Below, piece by piece: positions 46,465 to 55,578 of a stretch of DNA of 64,000 bases. This DNA comes from Streptomyces sp. DT2A-34. Lineage in GTDB: Bacteria; Actinomycetota; Actinomycetes; Streptomycetales; Streptomycetaceae. Position 1 is the first letter of the stretch. Each line of letters opens with the position of its first letter. The translations under genes and the position numbers were made by a program. The notes under the pieces were generated by a model that was not told the origin of the DNA, did not search any database, and saw nothing but the letters and a program-made list of their open reading frames with translations. Where the stretch lies: the NCBI RefSeq assembly GCF_030499515.1, contig NZ_JASTWJ010000001.1:9156001-9220000 (forward strand), in the 5' to 3' direction.

Positions 46465-47094
46465 CTAGCGGAGGCGGGCCAGCAAGTGGGCGTCGAGGAT
46501 GCCCCGCTCAGAGGCCGGGTCGTGGAGCAGCCGGGCGAACGTGACGAGCCCGGCCCGATCCAGCAGCTCGGCGAACTGGTCCGCAGGCCAGCTATAGGCG
46601 GGCGTCACCTTGTGGTCGAAGCGGACCGGCTCGGCCCCGTCGGTCGCGAAGAACGAGGCCAAGAGCAGGCCCCCTGGTGCCAGGACACGCGCCTGCTCGG
46701 CGAGCAGCGCGGGCAGTTCCCCAGGAGGGGTGTGGATCATCGAGTAGTGGGCCAGCACGCCGCCGAGCGCGCCGTCCTCGACTGGCAGGGCCTCCATCCG
46801 CGCCTCGTCGAACTGCAGCGCCGGATGGGCCCGCCGGGCGTGGTCGACCATGGCTGGGGAGAGGTCGAGCCCGAAGGCGTCCAGCCCCAGGTCATGCAGC
46901 ATCGCCGTCAGATGTCCGGGCCCGCAGCCGACATCGGCTGCCCGCAGGTTCCCCGTCCCACGCACCAGCTCGGCAAAGATGCCGATCATGTTCCGCGAGA
47001 ACGGCTGCGTCTCCAGCCGATCAGCGAACAACGACGCGTACAGCTCGACGACCCCGTCGTAGGCCGCCCTGGTCTCGTCCTGGTGCTCCACCAC
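46465..47094 (-). CDS. SAM-dependent methyltransferase between two recombinase-element ends
   Basis: A 209-aa class I methyltransferase starting at GTG: AADVGCGPGHLTAMLHDLGL (motif I), AFGLDLSPAMVDHARR and LAPGGLLLASFF. The gene is opposite in strand to the recombinase operon and enclosed by the operon's own 3' end and a partial duplicate of it. That makes it a passenger candidate. The substrate is unknown. The longer upstream frame is antisense to other genes and was not used. Confidence 0.82.
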   Translation of the reverse strand: MVEHQDETRAAYDGVVELYASLFADRLETQPFSRNMIGIFAELVRGTGNLRAADVGCGPGHLTAMLHDLGLDAFGLDLSPAMVDHARRAHPALQFDEARMEALPVEDGALGGVLAHYSMIHTPPGELPALLAEQARVLAPGGLLLASFFATDGAEPVRFDHKVTPAYSWPADQFAELLDRAGLVTFARLLHDPASERGILDAHLLARLR

Positions 47095-47325
47095 GGGAAG
47101 GAAGTTAACACCCCGCCGTTCGCAGCTGTTCTCCCGCCCCGTCCCGCATCCCGCGCCCTCGCCGCGGACGCTCTCGGCTATCACGACAAGACCACCACCC
47201 GGCTCCGCAACGAGGCCGGTGGGACCTGGAGCGATACGCCACTGGCGGCCACAGTCGGTCACCAGATGGCTGGGTTCCTCGGAGAACCGGCGACAGTTGA
47301 ATAGGAGAGCCCACCAGTACCAAGG

Positions 47326-47706
47326 CCGGTACTGGCCACCAAGCTCGTCAACGAGCTCGTGGAGGCCGCCGACGAGAAGCTGCTGGCCAAGACCATCGCC
47401 CGCTACGGCCGCGTCGACCTTTTGTGCATTGATGAACTCGGCTATATGGAGCTTGACCGTCGCGGGGCGGAGCTGCTGTTCCAGGTTTTGACGGAGCGTG
47501 AGGAAAAGAATTCTGTGGCGATCGCCTCCAACGAATCCTTTGGAGGGTGGACCATAACCTTTACGGATCCAAGGCTCTGCGCGGCCATAGTGGACCGGTT
47601 GACGTTCGGCGGGAACATCATCGAGACCGGCACCGGCTCCTACCGGCTGGCGGCCACCCGCACCCGCGCCGAACAACAGGCCGCAGCACAGCAGGCTGCC
47701 GACTGA
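47326..47706 (+). pseudogene. IstB-type ATPase of an IS21-family element, 5' truncated
   Basis: The frame reads VLATKLVNELVEAADEKLLA, then VDLLCIDELGYMELDRRGAE (Walker B) and FQVLTEREEKNSVAIASNES to a natural end at QQAAD. The N-terminal half with Walker A is missing. The break is at the right end of the recombinase-element repeat, as if that element had inserted into istB. Confidence 0.82.
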
Positions 47707-47844
47707 CTCCCGACCGCAGACCAACGTCTGCTGTCGGCGTGCGGACTCGCGTGCACAGGCGCGTACGGGTGAACGTGCACAGGGACGTGGCGTGTTGGGG
47801 GCAGGTGTTCGGTGACGAAGGTGATCAGTGTTGCCGGTCGCTGG

Positions 47845-48150
47845 TCAGAGCCTGCCGCCCCATGCGCCGATCGTGTCGGCGATGGCCTGGGGTTGGTCCT
47901 CGGGTGCGTGGTGACCAGCCGGGCCGCCGTGTCGGGTTTGCAGCGCGGTGATGTTCGCCGCGCACCAAACGGCCATTTCCTTGCCGATCGGCAAGGAACG
48001 GCGAGGAGTCGAAGGTGAGGAGCAGCTTGGGGACCTCACCGCTGCCCGCCAGCCACTTGCCGTAGTGCTCGATCCGTTCGGCGACCTCGGCCGGCTCCCC
48101 GTCCAGCGGTAGCGAGCGTGCTGTTCCAGCACCGGGCGACGGAGAGTTGG
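47845..48150 (-). pseudogene. Haloalkane-dehalogenase-like alpha/beta hydrolase C-terminal fragment
   Basis: LPLDGEPAEVAERIEHYGKW, LAGSGEVPKLLLTFDSSP and, after a frame change near 47995, EDQPQAIADTIGAWGGRL form the C-terminal part of an alpha/beta hydrolase close to haloalkane dehalogenases. The catalytic His region reads HAPEDQP. The N-terminal two thirds are missing. Confidence 0.65.
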
Positions 48151-48249
48151 GATGCCTGCTCGCCGAGCGCGGCGGGCTAGACATCGGAGGCGAACGGCCT
48201 GTTGGCCGCGAGCTCCGAGTGCCCGGGAGTTCGCGGCCAGCAGTGTGTC

Positions 48250-49356
48250 CTAACGGGTGGCGATCCGGTGGTCGTCCTTGATGTGGGTGAGGAAGAAGTC
48301 CCGGACGTCCTCGGCGAGCAGGTCCGGCACCTCCATGGCGGCGAAGTGGCCGCCTCGCTCGAACTCCGACCAGTGCCTGATGTCGTACAGCCGCTCGGCC
48401 AGCGGTCGCACCGAGTGCGTGATGTCGTGCGCGAACACCGCCACGCCAACCGGTACCGGGCACGGCTCGATCCGCTGCGGAGCATCGTGGTGCAGCCGCG
48501 CCGAGGAAGCCGCGGTGGCGGTCAGCCAGTACAGCGAGATGTCAGTGAGCATCCGCTCGTCACTGATCGGCGAGCGAGGGTCGGTCCACTGCGCGAAGCG
48601 CTCGGCGATCCAGGCCAGCTGGCCGACCGGCGAGTCGGTCAGCGCGTAGCCGATGGTCTGCGGGGTGAGGGCCTGCAGAGCCTGGTACGGTGGACGATTC
48701 GCCATCAGCTGCCTGACCTTGTCCAGCCGAGCTTCATCCGTTTCGGACAGTTCAATGTCGGCGTCCGGGACCGGCCGGGTCGGCAGGTAGTTGACGTGCA
48801 CCCCGACGACCTGCTCGGGTGCCACCGCGCCGAGCGCCGTCGAGATGCCCGAGCCGAAGTCGCCACCCTGCGCGCCATAGCGCTCGTACCCGAGACGGCG
48901 CATCAGCTCAGCCCAGGCCCGCGCGACCCGGACGATATCCCAGCCGCGCTCGTGGGTCGGCCCGGAGAAGCCGTAACCAGGGATGGACGGGATCACCAGG
49001 TGGAAGTCGCGCGACAGCGGTTCGATCACGTCGAGGAACTCCAAGAACGAACCGGGCCAGCCATGGGTGAGGATCAGCGCGAGCGCGTCCGGCTTCGAAG
49101 ACCGGACGTGGACGAAGTGGATGTTCTGGCCGTCGATCTCGGTGGTGAAGTGCGCAAGCTCGTTGAGCTTGGCCTCGTGCTCGCGCCAGTCGTAGCCGGT
49201 GCGCCAGTATTCGGCTAATTCCTTGAGCCGCGCCAGCGGAAAGCCGTAGTCCCACCCGGCGTCGGCGACCTCGTTGGGCCAACGGGCGCGGGAGAGCCGG
49301 TCGGTCAGGTCGTCGAGGTCGGCCTGGGGGATGTCGATGCGGAACGGCTTGATCAT
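48250..49356 (-). CDS. Epoxide hydrolase (EHN-type alpha/beta hydrolase)
   Basis: A 368-aa protein. The N-terminal EHN domain (PFRIDIPQADLDDLTDRLSR, then WREHEAKLNELAHFTTEIDG) precedes the hydrolase core with oxyanion motif HGWPGSF and nucleophile Asp in GAQGGDFGSGIS. A C-terminal His follows in GGHFAAMEVP. It opens epoxides to diols. A start at GTG 49431 would add 25 residues with a good AGAGGGA ribosome binding site, but the family usually begins near MIKPFRIDI. The divergent MarR gene and paired operators suggest inducible expression. Confidence 0.9.
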   Translation of the reverse strand: MIKPFRIDIPQADLDDLTDRLSRARWPNEVADAGWDYGFPLARLKELAEYWRTGYDWREHEAKLNELAHFTTEIDGQNIHFVHVRSSKPDALALILTHGWPGSFLEFLDVIEPLSRDFHLVIPSIPGYGFSGPTHERGWDIVRVARAWAELMRRLGYERYGAQGGDFGSGISTALGAVAPEQVVGVHVNYLPTRPVPDADIELSETDEARLDKVRQLMANRPPYQALQALTPQTIGYALTDSPVGQLAWIAERFAQWTDPRSPISDERMLTDISLYWLTATAASSARLHHDAPQRIEPCPVPVGVAVFAHDITHSVRPLAERLYDIRHWSEFERGGHFAAMEVPDLLAEDVRDFFLTHIKDDHRIATR

Positions 49357-49431
49357 GGTCTCAACTCCAGGGGCTTCATTCGGCGTCCAAAAGTTCGGAC
49401 GGCCAGCGTGTGGTACCAAATCGTTCGTCAC

Positions 49432-49478
49432 ACTAACGTCCCTCTCGTTAGCGACGATAGTTTGTTAGTGGGACTAAC
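49432..49478. promoter_or_regulatory. Two inverted-repeat operators between the epoxide hydrolase and MarR genes
   Basis: GTTAGT-GGG-ACTAAC (49464-49478) is a perfect dyad 18 nt before the MarR start. CTAACG and CGTTAG (49433-49438, 49446-49451) form a second dyad at the epoxide hydrolase side. Shared CTAAC/GTTAG half-sites and the divergent layout fit MarR autorepression and control of the hydrolase. Confidence 0.78.
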
Positions 49479-49496
49479 GCAACGTACGATCGCGGC

Positions 49497-49979
49497 ATGA
49501 GCAACAGCACGCCCGACAAGGCGAGCTCGACCGACCGCCTGGCCACTGCCGCGCGGCTGCGGAATCTGGGGACCCGGCTTCTGGCACTGGCCGCGATCCA
49601 GTCGGATCGCCTGGTGAACGAGGAGTTGGCGCGCGCGGGCGCCCGCAAGTGGCATTACGCGGCGCTCGCCACGCTGGACGAGTTCGGACCCGCCAGCCAG
49701 GCGGAGCTGAGTCGCCGGACGGGGATCTACCGCAGCGACATGGTCACGGTGATCAACGAGCTGGCCGATCGCGGACTGGTGGAACGCTCCCCCAACCCTG
49801 CCGATCGCCGGCAGAACATCATCGCCGTCACCAAGCAGGGGCACCGGCAACTACTGAAGCTGGACAAACTGCTTGCCGGGGTGGAAAACGAGGTGCTTGC
49901 GCCACTGACCCCGTCGGAACGCGAGCAGTTGGCCCGACTCCTCGCCGCCCTTGTGGATCACCACCGCCAGAACATGTGA
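49497..49979 (+). CDS. MarR-family transcriptional regulator
   Basis: A 160-aa winged-helix protein. The wing region reads LSRRTGIYRSDMVTVINELA then LVERSPNPADRRQNIIAVT, with the DRR motif of MarR. It is divergent from the epoxide hydrolase and likely represses both genes through the dyads between them. The inducer is unknown but may be an epoxide or its precursor. Confidence 0.92.
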   Translation: MSNSTPDKASSTDRLATAARLRNLGTRLLALAAIQSDRLVNEELARAGARKWHYAALATLDEFGPASQAELSRRTGIYRSDMVTVINELADRGLVERSPNPADRRQNIIAVTKQGHRQLLKLDKLLAGVENEVLAPLTPSEREQLARLLAALVDHHRQNM

Positions 49980-50233
49980 ACAAGCCGGGCCCCCTCATCC
50001 GGATCGAAGCAGTGCACGTACACATCGCTGTGCACGTCCATCCGTACGCAGCTATGTGCATCAATCCGTACGCCGACATCTGCACCCTCTACCGGCGCTG
50101 GGGCCCCGCTCTACAGCCGTTGGGTCAGCGGTTGGTTGGTCCGGACGAATGCCGGGCCGGTGGCCGGTGCCTTACCCCGAACGTGAGCCCGCGCCATGGC
50201 GGACAGGTCCCTCCATCAGGGAGGATGCCCGTC

Positions 50234-51049
50234 ATGGCCACTGACCAGAACACCGTTCCCGCACGTTCCACCCACCCGATGCCCCTGGTCTTCGGTGCGG
50301 GAGCGGCCATCGGCGTCCTGGGCGGGATGATCGGCCTGGGCGGCGCGGAGTTCCGCCTGCCGCTGCTGATCAGCCTGTTCGGGTTCGCCGCGCTCTCCGC
50401 GGTCATCCTGAACAAGGCGATGAGCCTGGTCGTGGTGCTGGTCGCGCTGCCCGCACGGCTCGCAGCGGTTCCCGCCTCCGCACTGGCCGCGCGCTGGGCG
50501 ATCGCGGTCAACCTGCTGGCCGGAAGCCTGATCGGCGCCTGGGCCGGAGCGACGTGGGCGGTGCGGATGTGCAGCTCCACCCTCTACAAGGTGCTGGCCG
50601 CCCTGATGGTGCTCATGGCCGCGGCCCTGCTGGTCACCCACGTCACCACCGTCGGGACGCTGTCGCTGCCGCTGTGGGCGCAAGTGCCCCTGGGCGTGGT
50701 CGCCGGGTTCGGCATCGGGGTGGTCGCCGCGATCATGGGTGTGGCCGGCGGCGAGCTGCTGATCCCGACGATCGTGCTGCTGTTCGCCGTGGACATCAAG
50801 ACGGCAGGGAGTCTGTCCCTGCTGGTGTCGTTGCCGACCATGCTGGTCGCCTTCGCCCGATACAGCCGGGACGGCAGCTTCGCGGTGCTGGGCGCCAACC
50901 GCCGCTTCACCCTGGTCATGGCCGCAGGCTCAATCGCCGGCGCGATGCCGGGCGGGCTGCTGGTCGGCGTGTTCTCGGACCTGGTGCTCATCCCCGTGCT
51001 GGCCTTGATCCTGCTCGTCTCCTCGGCCAAGCTCGCCCGTCACGACTGA
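50234..51049 (+). CDS. TSUP/TauE-SafE-family permease
   Basis: A 271-aa protein with eight hydrophobic helices, for example FGAGAAIGVLGGMIGLGGAE and VAGFGIGVVAAIMGVAGGEL; the paired GGxxGxGGG-like motifs are the family mark. Members move sulfite, sulfonates or organic anions. I chose ATG 50234, spaced 9-15 nt from GGGAGG, over ATG 50225. The 250 nt upstream contain repeated GTGCACGT and CCGTACGC words but no gene. Confidence 0.87.
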   Translation: MATDQNTVPARSTHPMPLVFGAGAAIGVLGGMIGLGGAEFRLPLLISLFGFAALSAVILNKAMSLVVVLVALPARLAAVPASALAARWAIAVNLLAGSLIGAWAGATWAVRMCSSTLYKVLAALMVLMAAALLVTHVTTVGTLSLPLWAQVPLGVVAGFGIGVVAAIMGVAGGELLIPTIVLLFAVDIKTAGSLSLLVSLPTMLVAFARYSRDGSFAVLGANRRFTLVMAAGSIAGAMPGGLLVGVFSDLVLIPVLALILLVSSAKLARHD

Positions 51050-51094
51050 CGCCGCGCAGACGGCCCTGGGCACCGTGGGCCGACACCTCCCAAA

Positions 51095-51169
51095 GTGGAG
51101 TCACTTCTCACCTACCAAACGAGACCCTCCGGCCGCCAGGTGGAGTCAGAACTCACCTGCAAACGGAGT
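51095..51169. repeat. Tandem 30-bp direct repeats, possible IS21-type end
   Basis: GTGGAGTCACTTCTCACCT and GTGGAGTCAGAACTCACCT, each followed by CxAAACG, are repeated with a 45-bp period. Multiple terminal repeats of this kind lie at the ends of IS21-family elements, and an istB remnant lies 3.4 kb to the left. No istA is visible. Confidence 0.5.
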
Positions 51170-51247
51170 CAACGAACAGGTTCTGGCTCTCGTTGTGTGG
51201 AGTGTGACGCTGCGTATTCGAGCCCCTTGTGGCGAAGCCGAGGGCAG

Positions 51248-51988
51248 TCAGCGCAGGGCGCTCGCGAAGACGGTGCGGTTGGCGGTTGTGTAGTCGTGCT
51301 CACGCCTGGACCAGGCGATCCGGGCATGGACTTGTTCGTTGTCGGCCACGTGTGGCTGTGGAGCGTTGAGGTGCTGACGCCACCAGAGGGCATTGCTGAT
51401 TTGGCGGTCAAGGATGGCGTCGACGAGGCTGCTGCGTGCTGGGATGTCGAGCCCGTAGGCGTCGGCGAGGATCCGTACCTGGGTTGCCTGTTCCTGGGCG
51501 GGTGGGGCTTGTGGCTTGGAGGAGATGCACCAAGTCCAGGCCATGTATCCGAGGTCTTCGAGAGGGTCGCCGGGGGCGGCTGTATCGAAGTCGATGAAGG
51601 CCACCGGCCGGTCCTGGTGGAAGACAGCGTTGTTCGGGCCGGGATCGTGGTGGCAGACGACCGGATGAGCCGCGGCAAGGCGGCTGCCGAGGGTGGCCTC
51701 ATGCAACGAGCGCAGAAGGGTACCGGCAGCCGCCACCTGATCGTCGCTCCAGAGCTGGAATCTGGCCGGCACTCGGCCAGGCATGTAGGTGAACGTGTCA
51801 CGGCCGGTGTCGTCGAGCCCGAGATATCGCGGTGCGCCGTTGAACCCGCGTTGTTGAAGATGGTTCAGCAATTCGGCGACGAAGGCCGACCTGGCTGTGA
51901 CGGGTCGCCGGACGGTGTCGCCGACACGGACGACGCCCTGAGTGATCCGCCCTCCGGACAGTGGTACTTCGTCCTTTTCCGTGTTCAT
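51248..51988 (-). CDS. Aminoglycoside phosphotransferase-family kinase
   Basis: A 246-aa protein starting at ATG after GGAG. The catalytic loop is CHHDPGPNNAVFHQDRP (His-x-Asp ... Asn) and the metal-binding segment AFIDFDTAAPGDPLEDLGYM. The N-lobe is short (RPVTARSAFVAELLNHLQQR). The fold is that of APH/choline kinase. It could phosphorylate an antibiotic, a sugar or a metabolite. Its placement among IS remnants makes a resistance cargo possible, but no resistance can be claimed. Confidence 0.82.
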   Translation of the reverse strand: MNTEKDEVPLSGGRITQGVVRVGDTVRRPVTARSAFVAELLNHLQQRGFNGAPRYLGLDDTGRDTFTYMPGRVPARFQLWSDDQVAAAGTLLRSLHEATLGSRLAAAHPVVCHHDPGPNNAVFHQDRPVAFIDFDTAAPGDPLEDLGYMAWTWCISSKPQAPPAQEQATQVRILADAYGLDIPARSSLVDAILDRQISNALWWRQHLNAPQPHVADNEQVHARIAWSRREHDYTTANRTVFASALR

Positions 51989-52050
51989 GGCTCCAGCTTC
52001 TCGTGTTCTTGGCCGGTCCGTTTGGTATCCGGTTGAGCGCCGAAACACAG

Positions 52051-52938
52051 TCACGGAGTGAGCAGGACGCGTTTGCGTAGGAGCTGGAAGCCGGCGCGGC
52101 CATACATCTGGCGCTTGAGCATCTTGATCCGGTTGACGTGTCCTTCGACGACGCCGGAGTTCCAGGGGAGGGTGAGCCCGGCGATGACGGCGTCGAGATC
52201 GCGTTCGAGGTGCGAGGCGAACCTGTGCAGGGCAGGTAGGTCTTCATCATGGACGGCGGCGATCCAGGCCGGTGGCCGCTCTCCTTGGCGCTGGGTGAGC
52301 ATGGTCGCGAAGGTACGGACATGGCTGGTCAGCGCGGCCAGTTCGGGGCAGCCGTCCAGGATGGTCTTGAGCTGGCGCTGCTGCAGTTCGTCGAGGGTGT
52401 CGGGATGGCTGAGGATCCAGCCGGCCACGGATCGTGCGGACGGCGGCCTGGGGCCGATAGGTCCGGGGACCTTACGGAAAGGCTTGAGACAGTCCCTGAC
52501 GGTGCCGTAACTGCCCTGATAGCCAGCGACTTTGATGTCTTCGTAGAGTTTCCAGGCGTTGGTGCAGCCCTCGTTCCACTGCTGCTGGAGGAACGGCTTG
52601 AAGGGGTCGAGCTTGCTTGCGCGGTCCTGCCACTTGCCACGGAAGAGATCCTCGGGCCGGGCGGCCTTTTGGAAGCGGGCCACAGTGCGTGGCGTCATGC
52701 CCAGCGCCCGTGCGGCTCCCCGCTGGCTGTAGCCCTGGTTCAGCAGTGCGTGGATTCGGGCGTGCTTCTGTCGAGTGCGCTCGGCAAAGCGGTGCCCTGT
52801 CCGCCACGGCGTCGAAGACCGTTCGTCCTCAACCGCCTCGCTGTTCTTCGGGGCCCTCTCACCGGTGAGCCCGCCATCAACGGGGCGCAGGCAGGTGCGA
52901 TGGAGGGTGACGCAACGTTCCGTGGCTTCGCCCAGGTT
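52051..52938 (-). pseudogene. ISL3-family transposase, downstream exon (C-terminal part)
   Basis: The 888-nt open frame begins NLGEATERCVTLHRTCLRPV, passes the HTH RTRQKHARIHALLNQGYSQR and ends with SGVVEGHVNRIKMLKRQMYG and RKRVLLTP, the ISL3 C-terminus. Its first codon AAC directly continues the WHLWH motif of the piece ending at 55108 if the group II intron between them is removed. The joined frame is 452 codons, close to ISL3 length, but its N-terminus is damaged. Confidence 0.85.
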
Positions 52939-53001
52939 GTCGGGTCGGGTCCGGGCGCGGTTCCTGGATCGCTCCAGGTCCGTTTCCCGGACCGGCCCGC
53001 C

Positions 53002-53035
53002 GAACCCGGCGTGCGACTTTCACCGCACCGGGCTC
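53002..53035 (-). ncRNA. Group II intron domain V
   Basis: On the minus strand the 34 nt run from GAGCCCGGTGCGGTGAAAG to CGCACGCCGGGTTC, with the AGC catalytic triad in the stem, a GAAA loop and the two-base bulge. It lies 32 nt after the RT gene stop, the expected spacing. Confidence 0.93.
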
Positions 53036-53067
53036 TCCACGAGATCATGCCGTTGGGATCGGTTCGG

Positions 53068-54513
53068 TCAGAGTTCCGGCCAGGGCGTGGGAATACTGTT
53101 GCCTCGGTAGCGGTAGCGGGTGACCGGCACCGTGGCGAGGTTGAACAGTTCAATTCCGTCCATGCAGATCGCTCCCCATCCTTGCGGAGTGTGGAGCCAT
53201 CGCCGGATGGCCTTCCACGTCATGCGGTTGCGGTGCATCACCCAGTGCACGACCCTCCACCAGACGAAGGTGGCAAGGCGCGCCAGGGTGTGCTTGGCGA
53301 CCGCGTGCTTGAAGTAGTTGGCCCAGCCACGCTGGATCTGGTTAATCCTGATCAGCGCGCCCCTGTAATCGAGATGCGACAACCTGAGGGTCAGTGCCTT
53401 GATCTTCCGTTTCAGCGCCTTGACCGGCTTGTCGGCGATGAACGTGTAGACGTACCACTTGTCCGTTCCCCGCTTGCGGTTCCACACGATGCGGAACCCG
53501 AGGAAGTTGAACCCGTCTGCCAGGTGGACGATCCGGGTCTTCGACGGCGACAGGACCAGCCCCATCGTCGCCAAGACCTCGCTCACCTGTCCGCGAAGCT
53601 CCTCGACGTGCTCTCTGGTCCCGTGCACCATGACGACGAAGTCGTCCGCGTAGCGGACGAGTCGCCAGGTGCCCAGGCCATGTTTCCGTCGACGTTCGCG
53701 ATCCCGCCGGGTCGCCATCGTGTTCGTCCACTGCTCGGCGGCGAAGTCGTCGAGCAGTGGACAGCGCGATGTTGGCCAGCAGGGGTGAGAGGATCCCTCC
53801 CTGGGGCGTCCCGGAGGTGGTTTCGTTCCGTTCGTCGAGCTCGGTCATGATCCCGGCCTTGAGGAACGCCTTCACCAGCGCAAGCACCCGCTTGTCCTTC
53901 AGCCGCATCCGCACCCGGCCCAGCAGGGCCACGTGGTCGATCCGGTCGAAGCACGCCTCGATGTCAGCGTCCAGCACCCATCGGTAACCCTGAGTGCCGA
54001 ACAGATGGATCTCGGCGATCGCGTCGTGCGCGCGTCGGTTGGGCCGGAACCCGTACGAGCACGGACGAAAGTCCGCCTCGAAGATGGGCTCCATAACCAG
54101 CTTCAGCGCAGCCTGAACCACCCGATCCGCGATGGTCGGAATCCCCCAGACGACGCAGTTTCCCGCCCGCCTTGGGGATCATCCGCTCACTCACCGGCAT
54201 TGGCCGAAAGACCCCTGCCCTCAACTGCGAACGGATCTGCTCCAAAGTACGCTTCCGCCCCGAATGCCTGCACGTGGTCGGCACGAAGGCCGTCCACGCC
54301 CGCAGTTCGGGCTCCGGTGTTGCCTGCGACCCGCTCGAACGCCACTACCAAAGTGGCCGGGTCACACACGAAGTTGAACACATCGTCGAACCGGAAGCCG
54401 TGATCGGCTACCGCCCAACGGTGCAGGTTGATCTGCATCTTCCGTACCCGTAGCTCGGCGTACTCAGCCACCGGCCACGCGACCGGGACATCCACCCCGG
54501 TGTCTTCGGACAT
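53068..54513 (-). pseudogene. ltrA: Group II intron reverse transcriptase/maturase, three frameshifts
   Basis: From ATG 54513 after GGGAGG the protein reads RT0-RT1 (NTGARTAGVDGLRADHVQAF), then shifts at about 54247, 54145 and 53757. The pieces contain FRPMPVSERMIPKAGGKLRR, CSYGFRPNRRAHDAIAEIHL, GTPQGGILSPLLANIALS and the catalytic RYADDFVVMVHG, then a maturase domain (RGWANYFKHAVAKHTLARLA). Each shift looks like one extra base (T, G and A). The active-site YADD is intact. Three lesions of the same sense could be real decay or assembly error. Confidence 0.87.
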
Positions 54514-55107
54514 TGCAGTACCTCCCTTGCAATCTCGCTGCCGCCCTTCGCCAATGGCCGGCTTTCCCGGCCTCGGACTACTACGGCGGCTCCGCCCCTT
54601 TCCCAGCCTGTTCGGCAGACGATGTGCCCAGCCCGTCCCGGCCACGCTGGCAGCGCGGACGAGGGGCGAGACCGGGAAGGTTCCCGTGTTCACCGATCGA
54701 TCGCTCGACGAAGGAGGCACCCGGCTATACCCCCGCGGCTTCGCCACAGCTAACCCGCAGCACTTCGCTGTGGCCTCCCGAGCCGTCTAGCACAAACCAC
54801 CCGGAAGTTCCCCGACACCAACAACCACGGTGCGGGTGCGCGCCGCTACCAGCCCAGATCCGCCAGGTTCGAGCTGGTGGCACCTCAGGAGGCTTCACGC
54901 ACCGGTTCCTCGCGTATACCTCTCCGTCTCGCTCGCCGGACCCGCACCATCTGGCAGTGCTGATACGTCCCGGCTTTGTAGGGGCCGCTTGCCACCCTCA
55001 CCGGCATCTCCCGGCTCAGGCTGCCCCCAGCTTCACCGCCCTGCTGCGACAGGACAGCGGCGAAGGTCTCCCACCTCCACTCGATCAATCGGCGCTTCAC
55101 GGCGCAC

Positions 55108-55578
55108 GTGCCACAGGTGCCACCGATCGGCCACCTGGAGAGCCTGCGGGGCGCCGAGGGCGGCGCCCTCGGCGTAGAACGGGGCGCGGTCTCGGCAGAT
55201 GACCTGGTTCTGAGGGTGCTGGGCGAGCCAGGCGGCGAGCGTCTCCGGCTCCCGGTCGGGCAGCAGCTCCACCGGGCGCCGGGTCTCCACGTCCGCCAGC
55301 ACCGTGCCGTAGACGCGGCTCTTGCGCATCGCGTACTCATCGACGCCGACGGCTGTCGGAGGCGGCGGGGTCGGCTCGGGCACCGCCAGCACCTGGCCGC
55401 AGCCGCGGGCGCCGGCGCCGCCGCCAGTGCCTGCACAACACCCCCTACAACCTTGACCGCGCGCAGACCACGTTCGCCGAGCACCGCCCGGACCGGATGA
55501 TCGTCCGCCCTGTCGGACCCGGGCTGCCCGTCCTCGCGCTCGACAACGCGACGGACGGCGGCCTCCGGCACCTGGCAC
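55108..55578 (-). pseudogene. ISL3-family transposase, upstream exon
   Basis: The frame contains [40 protein letters not shown] and [15 protein letters not shown] to VADRWHLWH, where the group II intron starts. This is the first half of the ISL3 DDE domain. Upstream of about 55400 the sequence no longer resembles ISL3, and the zinc-finger N-terminus is not found, so the transposase was already truncated. The true 5' limit is uncertain. Confidence 0.75.

Larger units (their letters stand above)
52939..55107 (-). mobile_element. Group II intron inserted in an ISL3 transposase gene
   Basis: The 2169-bp element begins GTGCG at 55107, the group II 5' consensus, and ends CGAC at 52939. It contains a 34-nt domain V at 53002-53035, a following domain VI-like hairpin, and a reverse transcriptase/maturase gene. 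The flanking codons CAC|AAC rejoin to DRWHLWH-NLGEA, a conserved ISL3 motif, so the ends are fixed by the host gene. About 590 nt before the protein start would form domains I-IV. The RT gene is frameshifted, so mobility would need a helper. Confidence 0.92.

Noticed and set aside
50000..50110. Repeated GTGCACGT and CCGTACGC words upstream of the TSUP gene as an operator array
   Set aside because: The words are short and irregularly spaced, and no regulator in view suggests a match.
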